Assembly (NCBI GenBank): GCA_026001245.1
Contig: BNZR01000013.1
Coordinates: 1-27,894, forward strand
Source: Clostridia bacterium
GTDB lineage: Bacteria; Bacillota_A; Clostridia; Oscillospirales; UBA929
Direction: 5' to 3'
DNA length: 27,894 bases
Shown here: positions 1 to 6,146 of the stretch, piece after piece
How positions within the stretch are numbered: the stretch's first letter is position 1
Layout: every line of letters starts with the position of its first letter
The notes under the pieces: model-generated
The model's input: only the letters and a program-made list of their open reading frames with translations
What the model was told of the DNA's origin: nothing
The model's database searches: none
Position numbers and translations under genes: made by a program

Positions 1-1
1 G

Positions 2-46
2 TACGACGACGAAAATTGGAGCAAGGTGGAGGAGTTATTTAGATGA
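2..46 (+). CDS. C-terminal end of an unknown protein (partial)
   Basis: Only the last 14 codons are in the window, ending at the TGA at 44-46. They read YDDENWSKVEELFR, an acidic and hydrophilic tail of the sort seen at real protein ends. The stop overlaps the ATG of the antitoxin in an ATGA arrangement, so the two are probably co-transcribed. The product cannot be identified from so little sequence. The frame choice rests on the overlap and on composition only. Confidence 0.4.
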   Translation, partial: YDDENWSKVEELFR

Positions 47-204
47 GAACGATGACAATACGGGTAAGCGAAACGCGCAAACCGGAGTATAGCGAGGAGT
101 ATATCAGATATGTGCGCGAGAAGCTTGCGGAGGTAGAGGCGCATGAGGACGATCCCAATACGTGGGTAAGCGAAGAGGAATTTTTAAGGGTGCTTTGGGA
201 ATGA
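43..204 (+). CDS. Type II antitoxin, short RelB/ParD-like
   Basis: This 53-residue acidic protein lies directly before a RelE/ParE-type toxin and overlaps its start by 4 bases (ATGA), the usual antitoxin-toxin layout. The first residues MRTMTIRVSE resemble the N-terminal strand of ribbon-helix-helix antitoxins, while the rest (many Glu, Asp and Trp) would be the toxin-neutralising tail. The ATG at 43 overlaps the preceding stop; a GGAGG at 30-34 gives a good ribosome binding site. As in other type II modules, the antitoxin would bind and mask the toxin and repress the operon. Family membership is inferred from size and context because such short antitoxins diverge quickly. Confidence 0.6.
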   Translation: MRTMTIRVSETRKPEYSEEYIRYVREKLAEVEAHEDDPNTWVSEEEFLRVLWE

Positions 205-491
205 GACTTACTTTTTCAAATGAAGCGATAAGGGATATACGTGAGATAAGGCAATATATGTCTCACATGTACCTAGGTACGGCTAGACGATTTCAGCTTG
301 AGCTTTCCCAAAAAGCCGCAAATGTCCGAAAAAACCCATACATGTATCCGATTTATAACCTTGAACCTGAATACAGACGTGTCATTGTTGACAAGAATTA
401 CATCATGCTGTATAAAATCAACGAAGACACGCAAAGGGTTAGGGTCTACCACGTGCTGGCAGGGCAGATGGATATCATAAACTACTTATAA
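201..491 (+). CDS. RelE/ParE-family toxin
   Basis: The 96-residue protein starts MRLTFSNEAIRDIREIRQYM and contains the RelE/ParE pattern: a beta strand followed by a helix with DI..I..Y (residues 3-20), a central NPYMYPI segment, and a C-terminal sheet with YRRVIVDKNYIMLYKI then RVRVYHVLAG. RelE proteins cleave ribosome-bound mRNA and ParE proteins poison gyrase; the sequence alone does not separate the two. The start at 201 is preferred over the upstream in-frame ATG at 162 because 162-200 lies inside the antitoxin gene and 201 gives the 4-base overlap. The pair probably stabilises this locus or responds to stress. Confidence 0.85.
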   Translation: MRLTFSNEAIRDIREIRQYMSHMYLGTARRFQLELSQKAANVRKNPYMYPIYNLEPEYRRVIVDKNYIMLYKINEDTQRVRVYHVLAGQMDIINYL

Positions 492-515
492 CACAATACA
501 AGGAGGAAACATACC

Positions 516-1568
516 ATGCCACAGCTTTCTACGCTTATCCGCGGGGCTATTGACCTTAAATGCTCGGACATACACCTTACCGCCAAGCTGGCGCCCTCCG
601 CTCGCGTTTTGGGCGAGTTGCAGCCGCTTGACCCCGCGCCGCTTACTGCCGAGCAGACCTACGACTTTCTTAAACAGTTGGTGGGCGCGGAGCAGTTGGC
701 CGAGTTCAACACCTGCGGCGATTTGGACGCGGCAGTCATGGCCGAGGGCGAGCGTTTTCGCCTTAACGCCTACCGCCAGCGCGGCGCGACGGCTGTCGCC
801 ATGCGCCTGATAAACTCCAAAACCCCGACGCTGGCCGCGCTTAATCTGCCGCCCGTCGTCGAAGAGCTGACGCACAAGGCGCGTGGGCTGATACTTGTCA
901 CGGGGCCTACCGGTTCGGGCAAATCCACCACGCTGGCCGCTATGATAAACGCCATAAACATGGAGCGTCACGCACATATACTTACGCTGGAGGATCCAAT
1001 CGAGTACCTGCATGAGCATAAAAAGTGCATGGTCAACCAGCGCGAGATAGGCGCGGACTCCGAGACCTACGCCTCGGCGTTGCGCGCCGCTTTGCGCGAG
1101 GACCCGGACGTTATACTGGTCGGCGAGATGCGCGACCCGGAAACCATCGCCACGGCTCTGACCGCCGCCGAAACGGGACACTTGGTCATGTCAACCCTGC
1201 ACACAACGGGCGCGGCCAAGACCATCGACCGCGTAATCGACTCGTTCCCGCCGCACCAGCAACAGCAGGTTCGCGCCCAGATTTCAACCTCGTTGCAGGC
1301 CGTAATATCGCAACAGCTATGTCCGACAATGGACGGCCAGGGCCGCGTGGCCGCGCTGGAGATTATGCTGCCCTCGCCTGCGATTCGCAATTTGATACGC
1401 GAGAATAAGGTGCCGCAAATCAACAACGCCATATCCACCTCTATGTCGCAGGGGATGTGTTCCATGGACGGCAGTTTGGCCGAGCTGGCCAGAAAACGCG
1501 TTATATCCCGCGACACTGCGATACAGTTCTGCGTGGACTACGACGCGCTAATGTCTAAGATGAGATAA
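516..1568 (+). CDS. pilT: Type IV pilus retraction ATPase PilT
   Basis: PilT is the hexameric cytoplasmic ATPase that depolymerises type IV pili and drives twitching motility and DNA uptake. The 350-residue length is typical. Visible motifs in order: the N-terminal DIHL segment (residues 18-21), Walker A GPTGSGKST (130-138), the Asp box LTLEDPIEY (157-164), Walker B with DPDVILVGEMRD (196-207) and the His box GHLVMSTLHT (221-230). A strong AGGAGG at 501-506 precedes the ATG. pilC follows 10 bases downstream, so the two form an operon. No pilB assembly ATPase is seen in the window; it may lie elsewhere. Composition is more GC-rich than the phage genes to the right. Confidence 0.95.
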   Translation: MPQLSTLIRGAIDLKCSDIHLTAKLAPSARVLGELQPLDPAPLTAEQTYDFLKQLVGAEQLAEFNTCGDLDAAVMAEGERFRLNAYRQRGATAVAMRLINSKTPTLAALNLPPVVEELTHKARGLILVTGPTGSGKSTTLAAMINAINMERHAHILTLEDPIEYLHEHKKCMVNQREIGADSETYASALRAALREDPDVILVGEMRDPETIATALTAAETGHLVMSTLHTTGAAKTIDRVIDSFPPHQQQQVRAQISTSLQAVISQQLCPTMDGQGRVAALEIMLPSPAIRNLIRENKVPQINNAISTSMSQGMCSMDGSLAELARKRVISRDTAIQFCVDYDALMSKMR

Positions 1569-1578
1569 GGGGGACGCT

Positions 1579-2790
1579 ATGCCTAAGTTCCAATACACCG
1601 CCACGACCACCGCCGGAACCGTTCACACCGGCGTTCAGGACGCGCCCGACGGCGCGAGCCTGCTTGCGGCCTTGCGCGGACGCGGAATGTACGCCACGCA
1701 AATCAAAGACGTTACCAAGGTCAAGCCCGTTACCAGCATGTTTACCTCCAAAATCAAGGTGACGGCGCTGTCGATGTTTTGCTCGCAGATGGCGACGGTT
1801 CTGCGGGCGGGCGTTCCGCTGGCCACCGCGCTGGAGATTATGCACGACCAGGTTGAGGATCAGGCACTGAAAAAAATACTGGCCGACGTGGCGCAAAAGC
1901 TGCAAATAGGGCGATCGCTGACCGAGGCGTTTACCCCGTTTCAGGATCGCTTCCCGCAGATGTTCATAAACATGCTTGAGGCCGGCGAGGCCTCCGGCGC
2001 GTTGGATCAATGCCTGCGCCGCGCCGGCGACACCTTTACAAAGCAGGCCAAAATGAACAGCAAAATCAAGGCCGCGATGGCCTATCCGATGGTGCTGTTG
2101 GGGCTTACGCTGGTTATAACCGTGTTTTTAATCGTATTTATTATTCCGCAGTTCGCCGAAACATATGCCGAAACCGGCACGGAGCTTCCCGCTATCACAA
2201 CGTTTCTGCTCGGGGTTTCGTCCTTTGTGGCAACGCGATGGTTGCCGCTTATTCTCGGCATCGCCGCCGTGATTTTCCTGTTCCGCGTGTGGCTGAACTC
2301 CGACAGAGGGCGCACGGCGTTTGACATGTTCAAGCTTAAACTGCCGATTATCGGCAAGCTACAGCTGACCATCTGCGCGGGGCGTTACACCCGAACGCTG
2401 TCCACCATGAACGCGGCGGGCGTGCCGCTGACCAGTTCGCTGGAGGTTACGGCGCGCAGTCTTAACAACCGTTGGTTGCAAAAAAAGGTTGAGAGCATGA
2501 TTGAGGACGTGCGCATGGGGTCAAGCCTTACGGCGCCGCTGGAGCGCATGAATATTTTCCCGAAATTGATAACGCACATGACGCGTTTGGGCGAGGAAAG
2601 CGGCAGTTTGGACGAGCTTTTGGAACAATCCGCGGTGTTTTACGAGGAGGAGTCCGACAACGCAATAGCCGCGATGACGGCGATGATGGAACCCGCGATA
2701 ATCGTGATAATGGGCGTGCTGATAGGCACGGTAGTGCTGGGGATTATGCAACCAATGTTCGGTTCGGTAATCAACGCGGGGAATGGTTAG
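1579..2790 (+). CDS. pilC: Type IV pilus inner-membrane platform protein PilC
   Basis: PilC/GspF proteins form the inner-membrane platform on which the PilB and PilT ATPases act. The 403-residue length matches the family. There are two repeated cytoplasmic T2SSF domains (about residues 65-190 and 265-390), each followed by hydrophobic helices: about 170-195, 215-245 and a C-terminal helix around 370-395. The conserved FPQMFINMLEAGEASGAL in the first domain and FPKLITHMTRLGEESGSL in the second are the characteristic paired motifs. A GGGGG ribosome binding site precedes the ATG. Its stop overlaps by 4 bases the stop of the convergent minus-strand membrane protein gene, with no terminator between them. 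Confidence 0.94.
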   Translation: MPKFQYTATTTAGTVHTGVQDAPDGASLLAALRGRGMYATQIKDVTKVKPVTSMFTSKIKVTALSMFCSQMATVLRAGVPLATALEIMHDQVEDQALKKILADVAQKLQIGRSLTEAFTPFQDRFPQMFINMLEAGEASGALDQCLRRAGDTFTKQAKMNSKIKAAMAYPMVLLGLTLVITVFLIVFIIPQFAETYAETGTELPAITTFLLGVSSFVATRWLPLILGIAAVIFLFRVWLNSDRGRTAFDMFKLKLPIIGKLQLTICAGRYTRTLSTMNAAGVPLTSSLEVTARSLNNRWLQKKVESMIEDVRMGSSLTAPLERMNIFPKLITHMTRLGEESGSLDELLEQSAVFYEEESDNAIAAMTAMMEPAIIVIMGVLIGTVVLGIMQPMFGSVINAGNG

Positions 2791-3422
2791 ATGGAGGGTT
2801 CTTTTTCACTTGTTTTAAACGCCCAAAGATATGCGAAGCCTACTAAAATCAGCCCGGCTACTATGCGGTTTATTTGCACATACAGCGTTGCGGGCATGTC
2901 GATATTGTTTACAATTGTTTTGCCCTCCGGTATGATGTGCGCCATGTATGCGGCGTTAAACCGGGAGATGGTTAAAACCCCAAACACGAAGAATATCACG
3001 GCGGGTGCAACCTTTGCTACCATTCCAAGCAAGCTTTTCTGCCTTGCGTGCCACATGAGCCAGCCCAAGGGTAGCGTGAAGAAAGATATAAAAACCCAAG
3101 GCAATGTGGGCGGCAAATGCTCAAAGCCGTTCAGCATCCACTCGAAAATGCGGGTAGTGGGTTGCGAAAACAGCGTGAATATGAAGCAAAATAACGCCGC
3201 GTGCCACGGGGTCTTGCTTTTGTACGCGATGATACATTCGATTACCGCCCAACCGGTGTAGGCCGACAGAAATACGTTCAGAAACGAGTTGTTCTCCCAG
3301 CCGTTGAAAAAATGCGGGGTATAATGCGTCATATGCAGCAGGTCGTATAGAATCCCGGCGGCCAGACCCAGCAGGGCTATCAGACCGATTTTGAGGAATA
3401 AATCCGCTTTGGAGCTTTTCAT
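2787..3422 (-). CDS. Multi-pass integral membrane protein of unknown function
   Basis: The 211-residue protein has about six hydrophobic segments (for example ILYDLL preceded by LIALLGLAAG near the N-terminus, ALFCFIFTLF, WVFISFFTLPLGWLM, VIFFVFGVLTI and IVAGLILVGFAYLWAF at the end), so it is an inner-membrane protein. I do not recognise the family. The start at 3422 is chosen because a GGGGGCGA ribosome binding site lies just upstream; the longer open frame to 3593 runs through the tRNA gene and is not credible. It lies immediately downstream of tRNA-Pro on the same strand and is probably read from the same promoter. It converges on pilC with a 4-base overlap of stops. Confidence 0.75.
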   Translation of the reverse strand: MKSSKADLFLKIGLIALLGLAAGILYDLLHMTHYTPHFFNGWENNSFLNVFLSAYTGWAVIECIIAYKSKTPWHAALFCFIFTLFSQPTTRIFEWMLNGFEHLPPTLPWVFISFFTLPLGWLMWHARQKSLLGMVAKVAPAVIFFVFGVLTISRFNAAYMAHIIPEGKTIVNNIDMPATLYVQINRIVAGLILVGFAYLWAFKTSEKEPSI

Positions 3423-3442
3423 TGTGTCGCCCCCTTTGAAGT

Positions 3443-3518
3443 TGGTCGGAGTGGTGGGACTCGAACCCACGGCCTCTTGGTCCCGAACCAAGCACGCTAC
3501 CACCTGCGCTACACCCCG
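3443..3518 (-). tRNA. tRNA-Pro (anticodon CGG)
   Basis: The reverse complement folds as a 76-base tRNA. The acceptor stem CGGGGTG pairs with CACTCCG (one G-U wobble), the D arm carries GCGCAGGTGGTAGCGT, the anticodon stem CTTGG/CCAAG closes the 7-base loop TTCGGGA with anticodon CGG, and the T arm has the GTTCGAGTC loop. The discriminator base is A and the terminal CCA is encoded (3443-3445). Anticodon CGG reads the proline codon CCG. The 3' end faces the chromosomal membrane protein gene, not the prophage, so this tRNA does not look like the usual attachment site in which an element sits beyond the tRNA 3' end. Confidence 0.95.
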
Positions 3519-3539
3519 ATAATCAATCAAGTCTATGGC

Positions 3540-3568
3540 ATTATACCACAGGCGCGGCTTGATGTCAA
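3540..3568 (-). promoter_or_regulatory. Consensus sigma-70 promoter for tRNA-Pro
   Basis: On the minus strand the sequence reads TTGACA (3568-3563), a 17-base spacer, then TATAAT (3545-3540). Both hexamers are perfect and the spacing is optimal. The tRNA begins about 22 bases downstream of the -10 box, leaving a short 5' leader of roughly 15 bases. The minus-strand membrane protein gene would be read from the same start. Confidence 0.9.
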
Positions 3569-3606
3569 TAGCGAATTTCGGAATTATCCCCACTATAAAT
3601 TGTATA

Positions 3607-3671
3607 ATTAAATGCGAAAGGCGACAAACCCCGTCACGGCGGGAAAATCGCCCGACGCATTTAATTTTTTT
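3607..3671 (+). terminator. Nested hairpin followed by a T tract
   Basis: Outer arms ATTAAATGCG (3607-3616) and CGCATTTAAT (3656-3665) are perfectly complementary over 10 bases. They enclose a second small stem GGCGA/TCGCC and a GC-rich core, and are followed by a run of T to 3671. This fits an intrinsic terminator reading rightward, or a structured leader/attenuator before the first phage gene at 3749. A TATAAT hexamer (3603-3608) overlaps the left arm, but I see no convincing -35 box. It lies at or near the chromosome-prophage junction. Confidence 0.55.
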
Positions 3672-3674
3672 GCC

Positions 3675-3717
3675 CCGAGCGGGACAAACTGACCGCCCAC
3701 CCTCACCGAGCGGGACA
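3675..3717 (+). repeat. Two direct copies of CCGAGCGGGACA
   Basis: The 12-mer CCGAGCGGGACA occurs at 3675-3686 and 3706-3717, 31 bases apart (about three helical turns), in the non-coding leader before the first phage gene. A third exact copy lies inside a coding region at 15799-15810. The 9-base core CCGAGCGGG recurs across the prophage. The pair could be a protein binding site or two members of the dispersed motif described under findings. Confidence 0.6.
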
Positions 3718-3748
3718 CTCTCAAAAAACTACAACGGAGGTAAGAACC

Positions 3749-3850
3749 ATGATAATCAACTCGAAATGCGGCAAGTACAGCGTGAACATCATAGACAACG
3801 GAGGGCGCGGCGAAACCTTTATAGCAGTCGCTAGAATGAATGCAACATAG
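3749..3850 (+). CDS. Short phage protein, probably truncated by an IS insertion
   Basis: A good GGAGG (3736-3740) precedes ATG at 3749 and the frame codes for 33 residues beginning MIINSKCGKYSVNIIDNGG before a TAG at 3848-3850. The last few codons (ARMNAT) run into sequence linked to the IS3-family remnant, so the gene has probably lost its original 3' part. It is the first gene of the phage's plus-strand series. No function can be assigned. Whether the frame at 4257-4520 is the missing rest or a separate gene cannot be decided from the sequence alone. Confidence 0.45.
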   Translation: MIINSKCGKYSVNIIDNGGRGETFIAVARMNAT

Positions 3851-4250
3851 TCAATAAAGTAGACAAAATAAGATGGGGGAAGCGCTAAGGACAAAAATGC
3901 AACTCGGCGTCATCGGGAGTTAAACCGTCGTTCGCGCCGTGAGGGCGATGAGCGTTGTAAAAGACGGCGTAACTGAACATAGCAAGTTCCAAGTCGCCAA
4001 TGGTAGCGAAACTTCTTCGACCAAGTTCCTCGTGTTTGAGGAACTTGAAGAAACTCTCGGCGACGGCGTTGTCATAGGGGTGACCCTTAGCCGAGAAAGA
4101 CTGAACAAAGTCTGCGCTGTCAAGGATTTTGCGGAAGTTCGCTGAGGTATACTGAACGCCTCGGTCGGAATGAAACATAACACTTTTCGGCTTTCCGCGG
4201 TTATCATAAGCAGTTCGGAACGCCTTGGAAACTAACTCGGTATGAGGTAA
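3851..4250 (-). mobile_element. IS3-family insertion sequence remnant
   Basis: About 400 bases hold only the C-terminal part of an IS3-family OrfB transposase on the minus strand. OrfA, the first catalytic aspartate region and one IS end are missing, so the element cannot move. The 3' IS boundary is probably in the 34 bases beyond the transposase stop (3851-3884), and the truncated side is near 4250 where an in-frame stop appears. I found no clear terminal inverted repeat pair or target duplication. It interrupts the first small genes of the prophage. Confidence 0.75.
3885..4250 (-). pseudogene. IS3-family transposase OrfB, C-terminal fragment
   Basis: The open minus-strand frame of about 121 residues matches the end of the DDE integrase core of IS3 OrfB. 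It contains TELVSKAFRTAY, then FHSDRGVQYTS (second catalytic Asp), then FSAKGHPYDNAVAESFFKFL with the catalytic Glu, and ends with FYNAHRPHGANDGLTPDDAE. The frame starts just inside an in-frame TGA at 4251-4253; full OrfB is usually about 270-300 residues, so more than half is gone, including the first Asp. A complete-looking start at ATG 4178 is only an internal methionine. The fragment is not functional. Confidence 0.88.
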
Positions 4251-4256
4251 TCAAGA

Positions 4257-4520
4257 ATGAATTACATTATTGCTACATTAAGAAGCTACTGCGGGGAATT
4301 TGTCATGACACTTAACAATCAAGGTTATTTGTCAATAGACCAATTTACAGAGGACGATGACGGCGAAATGACAAAGTTGACAGGGCGGGCAACTCGAAAA
4401 TTTGACACGCAAGACGAAGCAAAAACCGCCTTTATGAAGTTGACAACCTGTGTACTTGATAGCACTTACAACTTTAACGACAGAGCGAAAATAGCCGGGC
4501 TAAATATTTACGCACTGTAA
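4257..4520 (+). CDS. Small phage protein of unknown function (87 aa)
   Basis: The frame begins right at the truncated edge of the IS remnant. Its tail from about residue 27 (SIDQFTEDDDGEMTKLTGRATRKFDTQDEAKTAFMKL) has a plausible folded, acidic composition. An internal ATG at 4305 has a better ribosome binding site (GCGGGGAA at 4291-4298) than the ATG at 4257, so the native gene may start at 4305 or may have started further left before the IS event. It could be the distal part of the interrupted gene at 3749, but the two pieces show no obvious join. No function is recognised. Confidence 0.5.
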   Translation: MNYIIATLRSYCGEFVMTLNNQGYLSIDQFTEDDDGEMTKLTGRATRKFDTQDEAKTAFMKLTTCVLDSTYNFNDRAKIAGLNIYAL

Positions 4521-4536
4521 GAATTGCAACGAACGT

Positions 4537-4554
4537 GGCGGCGGAATCGCCGCC
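4537..4554 (+). other. Short perfect GC hairpin between small genes
   Basis: Arms GGCGGCG (4537-4543) and CGCCGCC (4548-4554) enclose the loop GAAT, in the gap between the frame ending at 4520 and the start at 4580. No T tract follows, so it is not a standard intrinsic terminator. It may stabilise or process the transcript. Confidence 0.4.
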
Positions 4555-4572
4555 CAAAACCGAACGGAGGTA

Positions 4573-4824
4573 ATGAGTAGTGAACAGCTATCACATCACA
4601 CCGGGGCGGAACGGGTGGACGGAGGACGCGGGACGCGGGACGCGGGACGTATAGCCGCTGCCATAGGAGCAAAAGCGAGAGCCGAGCGAAACAACGCGGA
4701 AGCGCAAAGAACAGCCGAGCGTCGAGAAATCGCCGAAATGCAATACTACACGGATAATAATTGCTTCCCGCGCCCTAACGGCTACTTCGGCGCTGAAACC
4801 GATGCACATTTTTTTGAAAGGTAG
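4573..4824 (+). CDS. Small phage protein, downstream frame of a repeat-broken gene
   Basis: As read, the frame from ATG 4573 gives 83 residues. The first 24 or so (SSEQLSHHTGAERVDGGRG) look like an out-of-frame reading. From about residue 25 the sequence becomes plausible: an Ala/Arg/Glu-rich helix (IAAAIGAKARAERNNAEA, then QRTAERREIAEMQYY) followed by DNNCFPRPNGYFGAETDAHF. The helix could form a coiled coil. The native start is probably GTG 4580 in another frame, with the repeat at 4624-4649 responsible for the break. No function is recognised. Confidence 0.45.
   Translation: MSSEQLSHHTGAERVDGGRGTRDAGRIAAAIGAKARAERNNAEAQRTAERREIAEMQYYTDNNCFPRPNGYFGAETDAHFFER
4580..4654 (+). pseudogene. Small phage gene cut short by a 7-base repeat (5' part)
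   Basis: A GGAGG at 4566-4570 is well spaced for GTG at 4580. The frame reads MNSYHITPGRNGWTEDAGR then GTRDV and stops at TAG 4652-4654, just after a 7-base tandem repeat. The continuation lies one frame away, through 4824, as GRIAAAIGAKARAERNNAEA and so on. Changing the repeat by one extra copy or two fewer would join the two into one protein of roughly 75-85 residues. In its present state the product is a 24-residue peptide. The alternative ATG at 4573 reads the downstream frame directly but sits only two bases from the ribosome binding site and gives an unlikely N-terminus. Confidence 0.5.
4624..4649 (+). repeat. Heptanucleotide tandem repeat (GACGCGG, about 3.7 copies)
   Basis: The unit GACGCGG occurs at 4625-4631, 4632-4638 and 4639-4645, with a partial copy to 4649 and one flanking G at 4624. 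Because 7 is not a multiple of 3, each gain or loss shifts the reading frame of the small gene it lies in. One more copy or two fewer joins the GTG-4580 frame to the frame ending at 4824. Confidence 0.9.
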
Positions 4825-4833
4825 GTGTGAGTT

Positions 4834-5025
4834 GTGACAAAGCAATCTGTTTTCACACAAGACACGCGGCACGTCATGGAATCAGCCGAGCCGTCCGCGC
4901 ACCGACAAAACGCCCGTACAAACACAAGACAAGAAATGCTTTATCAAAACTTTAGGAGGTTAACATCATGCCGCTACACCCCGACCCTCTATACGCCTAC
5001 ACCGAAAGCGAGATGGCGCAAATAA
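4834..5025 (+). CDS. Possible small protein (63 aa), uncertain
   Basis: A GTG at 4834 follows AAAGGTAGGTGTGA, a passable ribosome binding site, and opens a 63-codon frame rich in Arg, Gln, Thr and Ser. Its last 58 bases overlap the better-supported gene at 4968 and contain that gene's ribosome binding site, so the tail is not under clear coding constraint. It fills an otherwise empty 140-base gap. No motifs are recognised; it may be a chance frame. Confidence 0.25.
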   Translation: MTKQSVFTQDTRHVMESAEPSAHRQNARTNTRQEMLYQNFRRLTSCRYTPTLYTPTPKARWRK

Positions 5026-5348
5026 CCCTTGAATTACAGGCACAACGCGAAACTGCAATAGCCGAGCGCAAAAAAATAGATGTTGCGGATTTAGATAGAC
5101 ATCTTCTAGCCCATTACGGCTACAAACCGGGTGAATTAGGTGTATACGGACGATTTAACAATGACGAAATCTCCGAATACAGATGGGGTAAACTTTGGAA
5201 CTACTTGAAGCATAACGCACGGTTCGGTGGGAAAATACGCCTTATTATAGATGTTGACGAAGCCTATCCAATATGGCTTTTCCACTCTTTTGAAGTAGGT
5301 TTTCCCCAGATATGTCCCAACAGCGACAGCGATACCGATACGGCATAA
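4968..5348 (+). CDS. Phage protein of unknown function (126 aa)
   Basis: A strong TAGGAGGTTAACATC precedes the ATG. The N-terminal half has a Gln/Glu/Ala-rich helix (MAQITLELQAQRETAIAERK) and the rest looks globular (LDRHLLAHYGYKPGELGVY, then EISEYRWGKLWNYLKHNARF). The final 35 residues, ending in DSDSDTDTA-type sequence, overlap the minus-strand frame ending at 5245. That overlap of about 104 bases is unusual, so either the tail or the minus gene is not genuine, or one was joined here by a deletion. No known domain is recognised. Confidence 0.55.
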   Translation: MPLHPDPLYAYTESEMAQITLELQAQRETAIAERKKIDVADLDRHLLAHYGYKPGELGVYGRFNNDEISEYRWGKLWNYLKHNARFGGKIRLIIDVDEAYPIWLFHSFEVGFPQICPNSDSDTDTA

Positions 5349-5526
5349 AATCACCCGGCAATTCGCGCCAGTACCCATAGACAACGTAAGCGTCAACTAT
5401 ATCAGCTTCGTTTTCAATCGTACTCATTAACTCCGAATTCCCCGACAACCAATCTTGCAATTCTATCCGCTCTTCAATCGCCAAATCCTTTGCGTCAACC
5501 ATATAAACCGTTAGCACCACAGTCAA
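5245..5526 (-). CDS. Possible minus-strand phage protein (93 aa)
   Basis: The frame starts at TTG 5526 or, better spaced from a GGGGG ribosome binding site (5530-5534), at GTG 5520. The protein is acidic and looks globular (DAKDLAIEERIELQDWLSG, then ADIVDAYVVYGYWRELPGD). It is the only credible minus-strand gene in the prophage apart from the transposase remnant. A candidate promoter lies upstream at 5555-5583. It overlaps the end of the plus-strand gene at 4968-5348 by about 104 bases. Lysogeny genes of temperate phages often lie opposite the early genes, but this protein shows no HTH and I assign no function. Confidence 0.4.
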   Translation of the reverse strand: MTVVLTVYMVDAKDLAIEERIELQDWLSGNSELMSTIENEADIVDAYVVYGYWRELPGDFMPYRYRCRCWDISGENLLQKSGKAILDRLRQHL

Positions 5527-5554
5527 TCACCCCCACTATTTATATTTCCTATTT

Positions 5555-5583
5555 ATCATACCACACCAAACCAAAACCCGCAA
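5555..5583 (-). promoter_or_regulatory. Candidate promoter for the minus-strand gene at 5245-5526
   Basis: On the minus strand TTGCGG (5583-5578) is followed by a 17-base spacer and TATGAT (5560-5555). The -10 matches consensus at 5 of 6 positions and the -35 at 3 of 6. The predicted start lies about 25 bases before the possible start codons. It is a weak prediction in an AT-rich gap. Confidence 0.3.
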
Positions 5584-5615
5584 TCCCCAAAAATCAACAA
5601 AAGGCGGTGAACCCC

Positions 5616-5900
5616 GTGAAAGGCAAAAGAAAAAGCTACCGATACGTCACATCAGAAGACAGGCAAATAATATCCCGTCACCTAAACGAGGGAACTAAAA
5701 TTACGGCAATCGCGAGGATTATAGGCATGTCGCCCGATACGGTCTATCGTGAAATCAACCGAGGCATAACCGGGAAACTCGACGAAGACGGAAACGCGAT
5801 TTACGACCCCGAACTTGCCGAAAGCACTGTTAAGCGCAATTTTCAAAATCGCGGTAAACCGCCGCGCCTAATCGTTACAGCACCCGCGAAAGGAGGTTGA
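5616..5900 (+). CDS. IS30-type helix-turn-helix phage protein
   Basis: The 94-residue protein carries an HTH_38-type domain like the N-terminal DNA-binding region of IS30 transposases: YRYVTSEDRQIISRHLNEG (residues 9-26) followed by the HTH KITAIARIIGMSPDTVYREI (28-47). It lacks any DDE transposase domain, as is usual for the stand-alone phage versions. GTG at 5616 is chosen because AAGGCGGTGA lies at 5601-5610; the open frame extends upstream without a better site. It probably regulates early transcription or helps replication, but the exact role is not known. It is followed 3 bases later by the next gene. Confidence 0.65.
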   Translation: MKGKRKSYRYVTSEDRQIISRHLNEGTKITAIARIIGMSPDTVYREINRGITGKLDEDGNAIYDPELAESTVKRNFQNRGKPPRLIVTAPAKGG

Positions 5901-5903
5901 CAC

Positions 5904-6146
5904 ATGAAATTAAAATGGAAACGGTCCGACAATTACGACACCTACACAAGCGAAAACTACAAGCCACTTTTCAAGTCGGATAAGGCGCAACTATTGATAA
6001 AACGCCAATGTTCGCACTATGCCACAAGCGGCTACCGATACTATTTATTATCCGAAACTGCCGAGGGCGCGGAGCTTATAGGCGACTTTGACAAGCTGTC
6101 CGACGCGAAAGCCTACGCACAAAAGATACAGGACGGCAAATTGTGA
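5904..6146 (+). CDS. Phage protein of unknown function (80 aa)
   Basis: An AAAGGAGGTTGACAC site precedes ATG 5904. The small basic and aromatic-rich protein (KLKWKRSDNYDTYTSENYK, later YRYYLLSETAEGAELIGDF) resembles the many compact beta-rich accessory proteins of phages, and ends in a short helix (LSDAKAYAQKIQ). Its stop overlaps the GTG start of the PAPS-reductase-like gene by 4 bases, so the two are probably translationally coupled. No named domain is recognised. Confidence 0.65.
   Translation: MKLKWKRSDNYDTYTSENYKPLFKSDKAQLLIKRQCSHYATSGYRYYLLSETAEGAELIGDFDKLSDAKAYAQKIQDGKL

Noticed and set aside
486..1181. Minus-strand frame of 231 codons in pilT
   Set aside because: It mirrors pilT, whose motifs are unmistakable; the sequence is Arg/Gly/Gln-rich and has no motif.
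3443..3518. tRNA-Pro as phage attachment site
   Set aside because: The tRNA 3' end points to the chromosomal membrane protein, and the phage lies on its 5' side beyond the promoter; I see no duplicate of the tRNA 3' end in the window.
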